A stretch of 64,000 nucleotides of DNA from Ascarosepion bandense. Its lineage: Eukaryota > Mollusca > Cephalopoda > Sepiida > Sepiidae. Location: contig JBBBDQ010000915.1 of assembly GCA_037127315.1 (NCBI GenBank), positions 1,112,501 to 1,176,500 of the forward strand, written 5' to 3'. Below are positions 23,796 through 34,345 of this stretch, piece after piece (position 1 is the first letter of the stretch; every line of letters begins with the position of its first letter). The position numbers were made by a program, and so were the translations under genes. Under the pieces are notes generated by a model. It saw only the letters and a program-made list of their open reading frames with translations. It was not told the DNA's origin and made no database searches.

Positions 23796-25600
23796 GATTG
23801 AAGAAGCTTGGTGCAGTACCAAAACTGAAATACAACACGCTCGTGAATGACCTCGACCTACAGAAAGAATACACTAACGACCTAAAAATCCAATATCAAG
23901 AAAAAATTGGAAAAGGACAATCTAAATGGGAGTCACTCAAGGAAGCAATAGTAACATCAGCAAACAACATTGCCCTAAATGGAATCAGGGGCAGAAGAAA
24001 AACAAGTGGATGACTGAAGAGATTCTCGAGTTGATGCAAAGGAGGTAGAAAATTATATGAAGATATGGAATGGAGTACAGGAAATTACACAATGAAATAA
24101 GAAAGAAATGCAGACAGGCTAAAGAAGAATGGCTCAATGACAAATGTGCAGAAGTAGAGAGATTTATCAGGAATAATAAAGCAGACATGCATAAAGAAAT
24201 AAAAGAACCGACAGGACAAAAAACCAGCTCCTCATTAGGATGTATAAAATCCAAAATGGAACAATCATTTTGGAAAAAAGAGGAAATACTCCAACGATGA
24301 GAAGAATATATGAAAGATCTTTTCCACGACAAGAGAGAGCAACCAATAATACACAAATATGAGGAAGAACCGGAAATATTAAAGTTTGAAGTGGAACCTA
24401 CAATAGCCAAACTGAATAGAAACAAAGCAGGTGGTCCAGCTGGACCAGATGGCATAGTCATAGAACTGCCGATAGCCGTGGAAGAATTTGGCATAGAGAA
24501 AATTACAGAAATAATAAATTAAATTAATAACAATAGTGTAGTAGCAGATGACCTCAGCAAGTCGATCTTCATAGCGCTGCCTAAGAAACCAAGAACAAAC
24601 GAGTGCGAATTCGACAGAACCATCAGTTTAATGAGTCATGTAAGAAAACTGATCGTCCGAATCCTGATGAATAGAGCGAGAAGCAGAATCAGGCCAGAGA
24701 TAGGACGAGGAAAGTGCGGTTCCGTCAAAGACATTGGAACAAGGAACGCAATATTTATGATTACGATGCTCTCTGAAAGATCAATACAAATGAAGAAAGA
24801 CTTGAACCTATGTTTTATTGATTATGCAAAGGCGTTTGACAAAATACGCCACAAAGAATTGATGGAGATGCTTGGCAGCCTTGACATATTTGGGAAAGAC
24901 CTAAGTGTAATCACGAATATCTACTGGCAGCAAACTGCATGCATACGGACAGGTAAGGAATTCAGCAGTTATAAAAAGATTGAAGTGGGGGGTAAGACAA
25001 GGATGTGTCTTTTCACCGGATCTATTCAACTTGTATCGCGAGACTATTCTGAGAACTCTAGAAGTTATGCCAGGTTTCATCATCGGAGTTCACAATGTAA
25101 ACAATATAAGGTACGCAGATGATACAGTGCTGATAGCAGGCACAGAAATGAAACTACAAGATCTCTTACTAGCTGAAGAGGATGACAAGAAAGGACTACA
25201 AAAATACTGCAAGAAAACCGAATGCATAGTCAACAGTAAAAAAGGCAGCCCAAAATGCCAAATATAGGTGAGGGACTCTAAAATCAAGCAGGTACAGAAA
25301 TTTAAATAGATAGGAAGCGTTCTAACAGAAGCGGAAAATAAGACACTGAGACCCGAAGGTAAATTGGCATGGCGAATGGAGCATTCCAGAAGTTGAATAA
25401 AGTATTAAGAAACTGGAACATTTCGCTAAAAACAAAGAGGAGAGTACTGGATTGCTATGTGATGTCGGTTCTTCAATATAGCAGTGAATGCTGGACAATA
25501 TCTTCGAATATGAAGGGAAAACTTAAAGCAGCTGAAATGTGGTTCTACAGAAGGATGTTGTGGATATCATGGAGCGAGCAATGACGAGGTTTTGGAAAAG
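23796..25600 (+). pseudogene. LINE reverse transcriptase, broken
   Basis: Reads through several frames: KAGGPAGPDGIVIELPI at about 24430-24470; SIFIALPKKPRTNECEFDRT near 24570; and in the frame at 24631-25122 FIDYAKAFDKIRHKELMEML, which is RT motif A with its aspartate. A frameshift near 25000 leads to WGVRQGCVFSPDLFNLY (motif B) and NIRYADDTVLIAG, carrying the YADD catalytic pair. The C-terminal frame at 25369-25584 ends with AAEMWFYRRMLWISW. Catalytic residues survive but stops lie between blocks. A 169-codon minus-strand frame at 23985-24494 is only the complement of this region. Confidence 0.85.
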
Positions 25601-25825
25601 CTGGAAACGAAAACGAAATTAATACTGAGCATCAGGAAGAGACAGCTAAAGTTCCTGGGACATGTAATGAGGAAGGAGGTCTTGGAGAACCTGATACTAA
25701 CAGGCCATATAGAGGGAAAAGAGACAGGGGAAAGCAGCGGATAACATATTTGAAGGACCTAATCAGGGATAGGTAGATGTGGAAAGCCATGACCGCCTAA
25801 GTCCTGAAATGACATGACATATAAA

Positions 25826-26005
25826 AGAAGATATATGTCAACATGAACCGGCGCTTTAACTTGAATTGTGGTTTCGATAGATCACAATTCCGTAAACTTT
25901 TTAATACTGACTCTGTGAAAATTGTCAAAAGCAGACAAAGATTCAGTATACTGGGTTGAGTCTTCAAATAATGAAGTGCCCTTAGCATTCTATTCAATTG
26001 TATAT
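25826..26005. repeat. Unnamed dispersed repeat, copy 1
   Basis: Shares ACATGAACCGG, TTGTGGTTTCGATAGATCACAAT and GGGTTGAGTCTTCAAATAA-GA-GTGC, then TTAGCATTCTATTC, with the copy at 26645-26805 in the same orientation. It starts where the LINE tail ends and may be part of the same insertion. No coding signal is seen; the minus-strand frame over it is fortuitous. Confidence 0.7.
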
Positions 26006-26109
26006 TCGCCATTGTTGAAAAATACTTTTCATCATTTATCAGGCAGCATTTTGATAAAACTTTGAAATCGGTTTTATTTTTGAATAATCAAATTCTCATC
26101 TTCCTATGA

Positions 26110-26400
26110 TTTGAAGCTCTTACTTTTCTTTCTAGTTTTAAAACTGGCACGTTCTCTGTGTAGGTTACTTGATACAATCTCTCTGCTCACTTTTGCGTTC
26201 ACCGGGACATCGCGATTCCTTCTTCCTCCTGGGTCACAGAAATTTGAACTCTCTCTTTCAGATTTTAACAATAAGCTCTTTTTTTCTCCTACTCATTAAA
26301 CATTCCTCGTTGCCTATGTGTTCTGTACGTACTATTCTCAGCATTCTTCGGGAGTTCCATATTTTAGGTTTCTTTTCTTTTAATCTGTGAAAGAAATGTC
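26110..26400 (-). mobile_element. RTE-like LINE, antisense 3' fragment
   Basis: Minus-strand reading gives KIWNSRRMLRIVRTEHIGNE, then MSRRKKELIVKI and REFKFL. These correspond to the FYRRMLRIPW, EH-NEE and RQLKFLG blocks of the LINE family. It lies between the two copies of the unnamed direct repeat. Confidence 0.7.
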
Positions 26401-26644
26401 TAGAATTCAGTGTCATGCCAAAGGAATAGTGTAACATAGCATCTTAGCGGTCTTTCCTAATATTCGTAAAAATTATCATGTTTATAAAAGCTTTCATTAG
26501 CATTTAATATAATAATTTCTAAGCATAGCTTACACATGAGACGATCTCGAAAATATAGGTCACTCAGTGAGGAGCAAACTAGATTTGTCCAAAAGTCTAT
26601 ATGATTGTTTGATGGCACAACAAATACAAAAGTTACTACTGTCT

Positions 26645-26805
26645 ATATACCTTAACATGAACCGGTGCCCAAACTTGACTTGTAGTTTCGATATATTACA
26701 ATGACGTGAGTGAAAATTGTTAAAAACAGAGAAATGATACAATACATTGGGTTGAGTCTTCAAATAAAGATGTGCAATTAGCATTCTATTCCCTTAAATA
26801 TTTAT
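26645..26805. repeat. Unnamed dispersed repeat, copy 2
   Basis: Second copy of the unit at 25826-26005, same orientation, more diverged (ACATGAACCGGTGCCCAAAC; TTGGGTTGAGTCTTCAAATA). The pair brackets the antisense LINE fragment, at about 820 bases spacing. Confidence 0.7.
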
Positions 26806-26889
26806 TAGAACTGATCTAGCAAGACAACACTGCTATCGATGACACCACGTAGAAGTATACTATTTAGAATTTAATATGATTATAGCTTT

Positions 26890-27990
26890 ACAAAAATGAA
26901 AACCGTACTTTTATTTAGTACGGTTATTATTAATACTAAGTATTATCTCAGATCAACGGGAATTGGTGGAATACAAATTACGCAATTTATTTGGTTTTCT
27001 ATTTGTTTTTCTATTTTGCAAACAAGCTTTCCTAATGATAGTTTTCATAGGTCTAAAGGTGTCGTCCATCATGTAGTTTGCAGGTATAAAACCGATAAAA
27101 CGTTAGATGCAAAAGCAAAAACCGGCAGACCTCCAAAAATACTGCAAGTAGAATATCAAAGAATTGTTAGAATAACTAAAAAAAAAAAACGATGTGAAAC
27201 TGCTACATTAATTGTCGGTAAATTTAAAGAAGACACACGTAAGATCTAAAGAACAACGGTTGCTTGCAGGTTAAAAAATGCAGGATTGCATGCCCGTATT
27301 CCAGCTTCGAAACTTCTCATTTCAAATGGGCACAATGGGGATCAGTTAATTTCAGTGACGAGTTCAAGTTTACTGTATTTGGTTCTGAGGGCAAAACTTA
27401 CGTACGCTGTAGAACAGCTGAAAGACTGTCTTCCCAATGTGACAAGAGAACCGTTAAGTTTGGTCACGGCAGTGTGATTGTGTGGGAAATGATTTCATCT
27501 GCAACCGTTGGCTCTGTCATCCGCGTCCATCGCAATGTCAATTCTGAGATTTACAAAAGGCTTCTTCAGCAGCATGTGGCATCAAGATTACATCATAATC
27601 TTTAAGAATCTCCTATTTTTATGCAGGACCATGCACCTTGCAACAAGGCTTAGAAGGTTGTGGCTTTATTTGAAGAAGAAGAAATCGGCCTAATAAACTG
27701 GACAGCCCAGAGCCCCGGCCTGAATCCAAAAGAAAATGTTTGGAAGATAACTGGAGACAGGCCTCAGAAAAGAAACCCGAAAAACCAGGATCACCTATGG
27801 GAGTTATTGAAAGACAAATGAAAGGGAATTACTGCTGATTTTTGCCAAAAATTAACTAGATCATGTGGTCGGCGATGAAGATAAATCATTGAAAATCAGA
27901 AGATGTTTACCAAATATTAAATTTTGTTGATATTTTGTTCACAATCAAGTATTAACAAGATCGTTCCTTAACTTTTGTCCAGTAACTTAT
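26890..27990 (+). mobile_element. Tc1-like DNA transposon, broken, DD34E
   Basis: This is the relic of a cut-and-paste transposon. The transposase reads through about four frames. It has an N-terminal helix-turn-helix part with AKTGRPPKILQVEYQRIVRI (about 27110-27170), then RTTVACRLKNAGLHARIP. The catalytic core follows with VNFSDEFKFTVFGSEGKTYV (first D), GHGSVIVWEMIS, FMQDHAPCNKA (second D) and WTAQSPGLNPKENVW (E). Counting from the second D to E gives 34 intervening positions, the Tc1 pattern. A stop lies between them and others elsewhere. The right end near 27965-27990 (CCTTAACTTTTGTCCAGTAA) looks like a Tc1 terminal repeat; the left repeat is not found, so the element is probably 5'-eroded. 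Confidence 0.85.
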
Positions 27991-28199
27991 TTCCTGTGTT
28001 CCATTTAATCTTTATTTTTAAAAAAAAACTATTATGTAAATTTATGTAACTTTGCATAATATTTATGCATTGCACCCTAATCTTTATTCGGTAAAACTTT
28101 CATGGCTAATCATGCATTACTTTTTAAGTAATACACATATTTATGTCTTCGTTGTTTCCGTTCCTTATATTATGGCCGCTACTGTATATGCTCGGTAAT

Positions 28200-28520
28200 T
28201 TTATAGTCAAGGCTTTCACGATAACTTGTGTTTGCACAACCATCGACGGATCCTAAATAGTTAGGTCTACGCAATTTAACTCTCGACGTTTCGACGTGTT
28301 GGCCACATTCGTATGTTGATCACGCAGGATAATGCGCCCTCTCCCAAACACTGTAATTGAGGTTCGATGAAAATAGTTACATTATATATCACAGGTGGAC
28401 TCTCTTGAGAGTAGAAAAAGCGGAAAAATCACTGGCCAGGCAGGGATTGACTAATCAACCTAGTAGACATGCATAATCGGATTAGAGCGGCCAACCACCA
28501 CCAATTAGGTCTTTAGCCAG
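28200..28520. repeat. Unnamed repeat-like segment with CGAAACGTCG motif
   Basis: This segment is less AT-rich than its surroundings. On the minus strand it contains GGCCAACACGTCGAAACGTC followed by GAGAGTTAAATTGCG. It resembles in style the CCGAAACGTCG tails of the foldback family at 31.3 and 42.5 kb, but is not the same sequence. It is probably a non-autonomous element of unknown type. Confidence 0.35.
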
Positions 28521-29640
28521 ACAAATTTTATTATATTAAAATGTTTCATGATACGGACACCTTGTTTTTTGGCTGTAAGCAGAATAGAACATGATATGCT
28601 GATTTTACCTATTTTTCTTTTTTGCATATTTCTTAATAAATATAACTTTTTGTCATTCTGTATTGAATCGTTATTTTCAGTAGACTTGCGAGATATTTTA
28701 TGTACAGTCCCAGACAGTCTCTCACCACTGAATGTTACAGGTTTCTTTGTGTTTCTTGAAATGTCTCTTGTACTAACGAGTCATCAGACATTTATTCATC
28801 ATTAGATTCTAAGTTAGGTTTGCTTTTATGACTATCACGATACGCATTTTTAAACAAAGGCACCAAACACTATTACAAAAGTGATTACCTTGAAGAACCA
28901 ACTCGGATATGTTGGCGGTTACAATAAATCAACCATTAAGCCAATATTTGTAATATCTTTGGAGATATGTTGGGACATATTACCTTATCCGATGACAACA
29001 CCTGTTTTTCTTGTTATAGACGAATGGTCATGTGTAAGAATCGACTTCTATAACGCGTCCTGTCAATTCATGATTTGGTTTATGCAGAGTGAACATATAG
29101 CTGCATCATTCGTCGAATTCTTACAGAATGATGGTGAAATTCATTCTTGAAAACTTTACCTGATAATACAGCGTACTATTCTGTACTGAATGCGAAATGT
29201 CAGGAATAAATGCAACGTAGAAATCATATGCAGTTATATTATAGATAGACAAGTGGATTCAACCCATAATGAACATACGGCCAGTCTTTGGGATAATTTA
29301 TCGGCTACTGTGGTTCATGGACAGCGACACACTTCGAAAACTGCTACCAACAATAAATAACTGGTAGTACTTCTTCCGGTGCTATGATATTAAAAGGCTC
29401 AGTTGGGTAGGACTTCCTTTCTATATTGTATGAATATAAAAGTAAGCTAAAATGAACTGTTTGATATGCATCCTATACGTCTTGCATGTCTCCTTAGACA
29501 CCTATGGTTTTGATCATGAAGGATCCAACGTCCGTCTCTGCATCTCTCAATGTCATAATGTCTTCCCACAGATAATCTCGGTAGGTACGTGACACTCTAT
29601 ATTGAATAAAATATCGCTCGTATCTCGAAATTCAGCTCGT
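28521..29640. other. Unassigned AT-rich DNA
   Basis: No gene recognised. Frames of 85 and 89 codons at 28548-28805 and 28881-29150 have a fairly mixed composition but no family motif and no paired splice sites I could support. Confidence 0.45.
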
Positions 29641-29650
29641 AACTGACGAA

Positions 29651-29998
29651 AATACATCGTCTGAACTCTTGACTCGTTTCTCAAAAACAATGATATGCTC
29701 GTATCTCAAGGCATTACTGCATATTTAAATTGTTTACATGTACTTTCAAATATCAGTTTCAACCGTTTTTTTCTGCGAAAAGAATGAATATTGGAGAATA
29801 ACCAGTGAAACGTTATAACAACAAAATACATCGTCTGAACTCTGACTCGTTTCTCAAAAACAATGATATGCTCGTATCTCAAGGCATTACTGCATATTTA
29901 AATTGTTTACATGTACTTTCAAATATCAGTTTCAACCGTTTTTTTTTCTGCGAAAAGAATGAATATTCGAGAATAACCAGTGAAACGTTATAACAACA
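29651..29998. repeat. Near-perfect 174-bp tandem duplication
   Basis: Unit 1 is 29651-29824 and unit 2 is 29825-29998. They differ only at a handful of positions: CTCTTGACTCG against CTCTGACTCG, a change in T-run length, and ATTGGAG against ATTCGAG. Identity is therefore very high compared with every other repeat here. The unit is AT-rich with no coding signal; the 62-codon frame at 29805-29993 spans the junction and is an artefact. Confidence 0.95.
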
Positions 29999-30299
29999 CT
30001 GAACATGAGGAAAGTAGTTCAAGTGTGAATAGAGCAAATCATAGTAAATCCTCATACCAGATATTCAGGCGTAAAATAATTAAATCATAAAATGATAAAT
30101 AATAATATAGATAATACATTCTTAAAGAGTACGTAAATTAAACACAAGAAAAAGCAACTTTTTTATAGTTTAATAATACTTCGTACTTGTATTTCTGTGC
30201 TGAGGTATTTTAACTATTGTCATTTTTCGAACTTTTGTGTTTAATATTAATATTTATATCAATATTTACCCGTTTGCCGAGTGTTACAGAAAGAAAAGG

Positions 30300-30640
30300 C
30301 ACAGTACAGGAGATGCCAAAGAAATGATTGAAGACTGATGCGATTTAGAAAAGTGAATGGAATTTAGGGAGATAGAATATGGCAAATGACTTTGCATTTA
30401 AACCTTTGGAGATTGTAGCAAGTATACGGAAAGGATTACTACAGACGGCAAGTGCAAGAAAAATCTGATGGTGTAGAATTTGCGGTTGCATTTAACTATT
30501 TTGACAGCAAAGTTATGGGACATTGGTGCCAATCTTATAGCACGAGTAAATTCATGTTGTTTGGGCACCTGAGAAAGAAGCTCGTCAGAACAGAAGCCGT
30601 TAAAATATTTGTAGAAATATATACATTTCTAGTTCAACAA
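30300..30640 (-). mobile_element. LINE-B fragment, antisense
   Basis: The plus strand here matches 36880-37120, which is the antisense tail of the long LINE-B copy. Shared words include ACCTTTGGAGATTGTAGC / CTCCTGGAGATTGTAGC, GTGTGGGACATGG / GTTATGGGACATTGG and CAGAAGC(C/T)GT(T/G)AAAATATTT, in the same order and spacing. It carries the post-RT coding end. Stops are frequent. Confidence 0.7.
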
Positions 30641-31270
30641 AATTACCAAGTCTTTTAATACACATCACACATAACAGAATAATATTTTTTTTAAAATCAA
30701 AACACTGTTCGTTAACGTATTGTTCCTCCAACCTCACTTTTGAGTAATTTTTTGGGCTGCGGCCTCCTATTTTAAAGATGCATCCGTGAATGGAGCCGAA
30801 TTTATGTAACAAATTAACTAGGTATTTAGGTTCTGTGGCAATGCCAGTCAGCCTAAGTAATCTCCGGTTGGGAAAACAGAAGCAGTGTCACTGAGTCAGA
30901 TTACATAAACTACAGGACTCGCTTTATTTTTTATTTTATTTTTTGGTCTCTATTTCCTATTAGATTCAGGCATTGGCTCGTGAATTTGGTGACATATTAA
31001 TGTGAGTTTCATGCATGGGTGTACTTGAACTCAGTAGAAACAGGGTTAAAACAATAGAAGAAGAACTAAAATAAGAAATATACGCGAAATCCCGAGGCAT
31101 GAGCAGTAAAATGAGAACAGTTTATAGCCGTAGATTATATAATGTGTTCAGTTTGTAAATCCTTGCAGGTTACGGAATGAGGGTCGGAGGGTATAGCGGG
31201 TGAAATGCTCTGGGGACAAAAAGTTTGAAAGTAATAGTCCGCATGCAAATAGTTTAAATAATTTACTTTA
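30641..31270. other. Unassigned AT-rich DNA
   Basis: No gene recognised. It may include more of the LINE-B antisense fragment but I cannot align it by eye. Confidence 0.4.
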
Positions 31271-31276
31271 GTTTAT

Positions 31277-31672
31277 TAATATTTGTCTATATTTCTCAGA
31301 TGAGTAGTATTTACAGTATTTACATTATTCGGACTATTGTCCTCATCTTTGTTGCAAATCGTACGACGTTTCAGCCATTGTACACTCCGGCCTTCTTCAG
31401 TTGCTAAGAATTTCGAACTGAACACTTTATTTCAATCACTGAGGTATATGAAATACCAGGCTACAGCAGTGGTGAACAAGTAACTTACAGTATTAAAGGA
31501 AGATAAGTCATGACTCCCAAAAAAACACTACAACGCATGAAATGGAGTTTATATACCCCAGTGATTTTAATACAGGGTTCGGTTCAAAATTTCTACAACG
31601 GCCAAAACGTCGTACAAATGGCAACAAAGATGAGGACAATAGGCGGAATAATGTAAATACAGTTTAGTTTAT
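31277..31672. mobile_element. Foldback-type repeat, copy 1 (inverted conserved tails)
   Basis: The left arm, on the minus strand (31400-31290), reads CTGAAGAAGGCCGGAGTGTA, then GCTGAAACGTCGTAC, GCAACAAAGATGAGGACAAT and AATAATGTAAATACTG. The right arm, on the plus strand (31595-31665), reads GGCCAAAACGTCGTAC, GGCAACAAAGATGAGGACAA, then GGCGGAATAATGTAAATAC. The same tail thus occurs in both orientations, facing outward, with about 200 bases between. Two further copies are at 40.7 and 42.5 kb. No coding capacity is seen. It could be a foldback transposon, or two SINE-type insertions in opposite orientation. Confidence 0.7.
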
Positions 31673-31678
31673 TAGTTT

Positions 31679-32395
31679 ACTAGCAGTATAGCCCGGCGTT
31701 GCTCGGGAGTAATGAAAGCTTTAAAACTAATCCATAGTCCTGGATTAGGACTTTCGTGCCAGCGTCCAAACTCGTTGGACGCTGGCACGAAAGATTTAAA
31801 AAGCAATAGTTGTTTCCAGTTAAAGCAAAACCTTAGCCTGAAAGAAAAATGAATGGATGTAAGTCAAATTTTGATTTCCTGGTATCGATATGAAATAAGG
31901 TTTTTCGTTGTAAACAGAATTTTGAAGGCTAAATAAGTCCTCTGAGTAAATGGTATCATGGCTGAGACTAAGAACAACAATTATACCTACTTAGAGCCAA
32001 ACCCGAAGCAAAAACTAAAATAAAAGGGCTGAAAAAACACAGACATACAGGCAGATAAACAGACACACACACAAACATATTGCCTTTTAAATACATATTA
32101 TCGATTTTCTGCACTATTGTAAGAACTGCAACCTTGAAACTTCTGAATATCGTTTCTTATGTCTTTGTCTGTGAGTGTAACAAATTTTATTAAAATCGGA
32201 CCACTCCTTCTATAACCCGATTTTTTCGATTAACAATTTTCGATATTTATCGGGGGTACCTCGACACAAAACCTAGCTAAGAACACTCGCAGACGCTTAT
32301 AGTACAACTGTGTAAATTTTCAAGAAAATCGGTTCAGCCATTTCGGAGTCTATAGGTAACGGATACACACACACAAAGTTTCATTTGTAAATAAG
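31679..32395 (+). mobile_element. Dispersed SINE-like element D, copy 1
   Basis: Starts with CTAGCAGTATAGCCCGGCGT, followed by TGCTCGGG. It ends with AAATCGGTTCAGCCATTTCG, then GGAGTCTATAGG and an ACACACACAC tract. An inverted second copy lies at 54335-54943; they share GGTATCATGG, GAGCCAAACCCGAAGCAAAA and TAAAATCGGACCACTCCTT. Both end types recur in many invertebrate genomes in the 3' ends of non-LTR elements and their SINEs (from memory, not searched). There is no ORF, so it needs a partner element to move. An acquired perfect hairpin is at 31751-31793. Confidence 0.7.
31751..31793. repeat. Perfect 19-bp hairpin, 5-nt loop
   Basis: CTTTCGTGCCAGCGTCCAA at 31751-31769 is followed by the loop ACTCG and then its exact reverse complement at 31775-31793. 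The homologous part of the other element D copy (about 54850-54890) retains only the right arm in recognisable form, so the palindrome arose in this copy. Confidence 0.95.
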
Positions 32396-32469
32396 TTTAG
32401 ATTATTAATTTAGTGTTATATGTTATTTTTAGTATTTTCTTCTTTTTCTTCATTTTTTCTTTTATGTGA

Positions 32470-33060
32470 AGTGTTCTTTCAGCTTGAGATTAATAATGAC
32501 TCTCTACAACATCCTATTCTTTGTACTTCTAAAGAAAGTTTGAATTTCCCCTATCCTTCCTATTCTCTGTCCTGTGATCCATTTATACAAGTACGCTATG
32601 TCAGTCAATTAATGTTTCCCTCTGTCACTTGGATTTGATATGCTCTGTAACTGTCAAATTTTTCGTCGTTTATTTCCTCATTATATGTCCTAGAAATTTA
32701 AACCGTCTCTTTCTAATGCCATTTATAATTTGCTATTTTTGTTTCCGTTTTCTTAAAACTTCTCTGTTACTCATGTTCTCTGTCCATGGTATTATCTGCA
32801 TCCTTCTCTAGAACAACATCTTTGCTTCTTCAAGTTTCTTCTTCATATGTGAAGAATTTTTCCAGCATTCACCTCCATGTACGAATATAGCTATTCCACA
32901 GAAATTCAGCACACTTTTTTTGTTTTTAATGACTTTTTCCAGTTTCTTAACAAGTAGCTAGGTTTTTAAAATAATTTTCCTTCCTTTTTCAGTGAGTCTT
33001 TCTGATTTCACTGTCACATTTGTGTTCTTCTATTAAAACCCATTACTAGATACGAGAACG
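32470..33060 (-). mobile_element. RTE-like LINE, antisense 3' fragment
   Basis: Minus-strand reading gives LRNWKKSLKTKK near 32945, then HGGECWKNSSHMKKKLEEAK, then RRMQIIPWTEHE and a RFKFLGHIMRK-like segment. These are the standard end-of-RT blocks of the LINE family (LRNW, ECWTISSNMKGKLKAAEMWF, RRMLRIPWTEH). There are several stops. The plus-strand frames of 60-72 codons at 32420-32811 are its complement. Confidence 0.8.
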
Positions 33061-33830
33061 TTTGTACTTGATTTTCATATCTTAGATCACGTGTTTGGCT
33101 ATGTAAGAAATTTGCAGATAAAATATGATACTTGTTTAAAGGTTTATATGTATTTCCTGCACGGGCTAATCTCGCAAACTACGTGTTGCTGTCGTGAGTT
33201 CAATTTTCCATCTGTTACTGCAATATATTTTAACTATTTAATAAGGATAACCTACATTACGGACATAGAAGAATAATCTAAATCATTAAAAAGAATTTTT
33301 TACAGCTAGCGTCGATTTTCACATTATGTTTGTCGATACAGGCTTTTAAACTGTTGCTAGTTGTTTTTTTTTCTCGATGGTCATATTTAGTGACATCGTA
33401 CTTCAGTGTATAATACGCTATTTTAAAGATTACGTGTTTCAAAATTTTCATCTAATATTTTGTTACATCAAAACTGAAAGTCATGTATATAATTTTTATT
33501 TCAGGTTCAAGCTGGAAAAATGGCTATTTTTCTTTTCAGTCATCGTTGCTCATATTTTCGTTAATATTAGCTGCATCAGCAGACTTAAACAATTCTTTTC
33601 TGCAAAAAATCTATCATATCGTATCAAATTTTGATATGCCGATTCGGTCCTGAGTTGCATTTTCATCATAAACAAATTAACATAAGATTTTATGAAAGAA
33701 ATTCATGCTTGAATTTAATGTCATTTATACAAGACATAAGTGTAAAGCAATCTCTGTGGATAAAAGTCACTTTAATATTAATGCACAGTAGGGTTAGATT
33801 GCAAACATGATATCATTTGAATTTCTTTTA
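33061..33830. other. Unassigned AT-rich DNA
   Basis: No gene recognised. An 85-codon frame at 33377-33634 is hydrophobic and AT-driven. A TTTATTTCAG acceptor-like word near 33495-33504 has no matching donor and I do not call an exon. Confidence 0.45.
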
Positions 33831-33834
33831 TATG

Positions 33835-34053
33835 GCGTGTTCCTTTAGGACGTAGGTGATCCTAGTACTCCACATCCTGTAATTCTTAATAACTTTCGTA
33901 TCCTTATTTTTCCAAACCACGGTCTGGCATTCGATTGCTTTAGCCCATCAAGTATGTCAGGCGAAGTTTTTTACTGTCTCTCTTTCCCTCTATACGCCTT
34001 GTGAGTATCAGAATCTTCTAAGCCTTTTTCTCATTAAGTGTCTCAAAAAGTTC

Positions 34054-34100
<47 letters not shown>

Positions 34101-34345
34101 TGAAGTTTCCTTTTCGTTTGCATCAACTCCAAAACCTCGTCGTTGCTCACATGTTCGGTCATGGCATCCTTAGCATTCTTCTGTAGAACCACATTTCTCT
34201 TGCTTCAAGTTTTGCCTTCATATATGAGGGGATTTTCTAGCATTCGTTGTCAAATAGGAGGACAGACATCACATAACAACACAGTACTCTTTTCTTACTT
34301 TCCGATGAAATGTTTCTCTCTCTCAATAATCTATTAAACCACAAA
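33835..34345 (-). mobile_element. RTE-like LINE, antisense 3' tail with internal (CT)n
   Basis: On the minus strand: ATGTGGTTCTACAGAAGAAT (MWFYRRM block) near 34190, then the tail, ending with GGATCACCTACGTCCTAAAG, then GAACACGCC at about 33845-33870. A (CT)n tract at 34056-34097 interrupts the element where other copies have AAACTCAGGAAGAGACAG-like sequence, so it grew from a purine-rich stretch inside the LINE. Confidence 0.8.
34056..34097. repeat. (CT)n microsatellite
   Basis: About 42 bases of CT dinucleotides, within the antisense LINE tail. Confidence 0.95.

Larger units (their letters stand above)
22690..25830 (+). mobile_element. RTE-like LINE, nearly full length
   Basis: About 3.1 kb, the expected size of an RTE-clade non-LTR retrotransposon. 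It has a GC-richer leader (about 22690-22970), an APE-type endonuclease, a reverse transcriptase, a C-terminal block with WFYRRMLWISW and a short tail ending near CCTAAGTCCTGAAATGAC at about 25797-25815. It would copy itself by target-primed reverse transcription. Frameshifts and stops interrupt the single ORF many times, so it is inactive. The clade call rests on the length, the compact one-ORF layout and the resemblance to RTE and CFDP2-like proteins. Exact ends and target-site duplications are not resolved. Confidence 0.85.

Noticed and set aside
23985..24494. 169-codon minus-strand open frame
   Set aside because: It lies wholly antisense to the RT region of the RTE-like LINE, whose plus-strand motifs are clear. 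The frame follows from the codon pattern of the sense strand.
29805..29993. 62-codon frame spanning the tandem duplication
   Set aside because: It covers the junction of two repeat units, has no motif and is not conserved in the first unit's frame.
33490..33634. Possible exon after TTTATTTCAG near 33504
   Set aside because: No consensus donor follows in the open frame, and the composition equals the surrounding AT-rich DNA.
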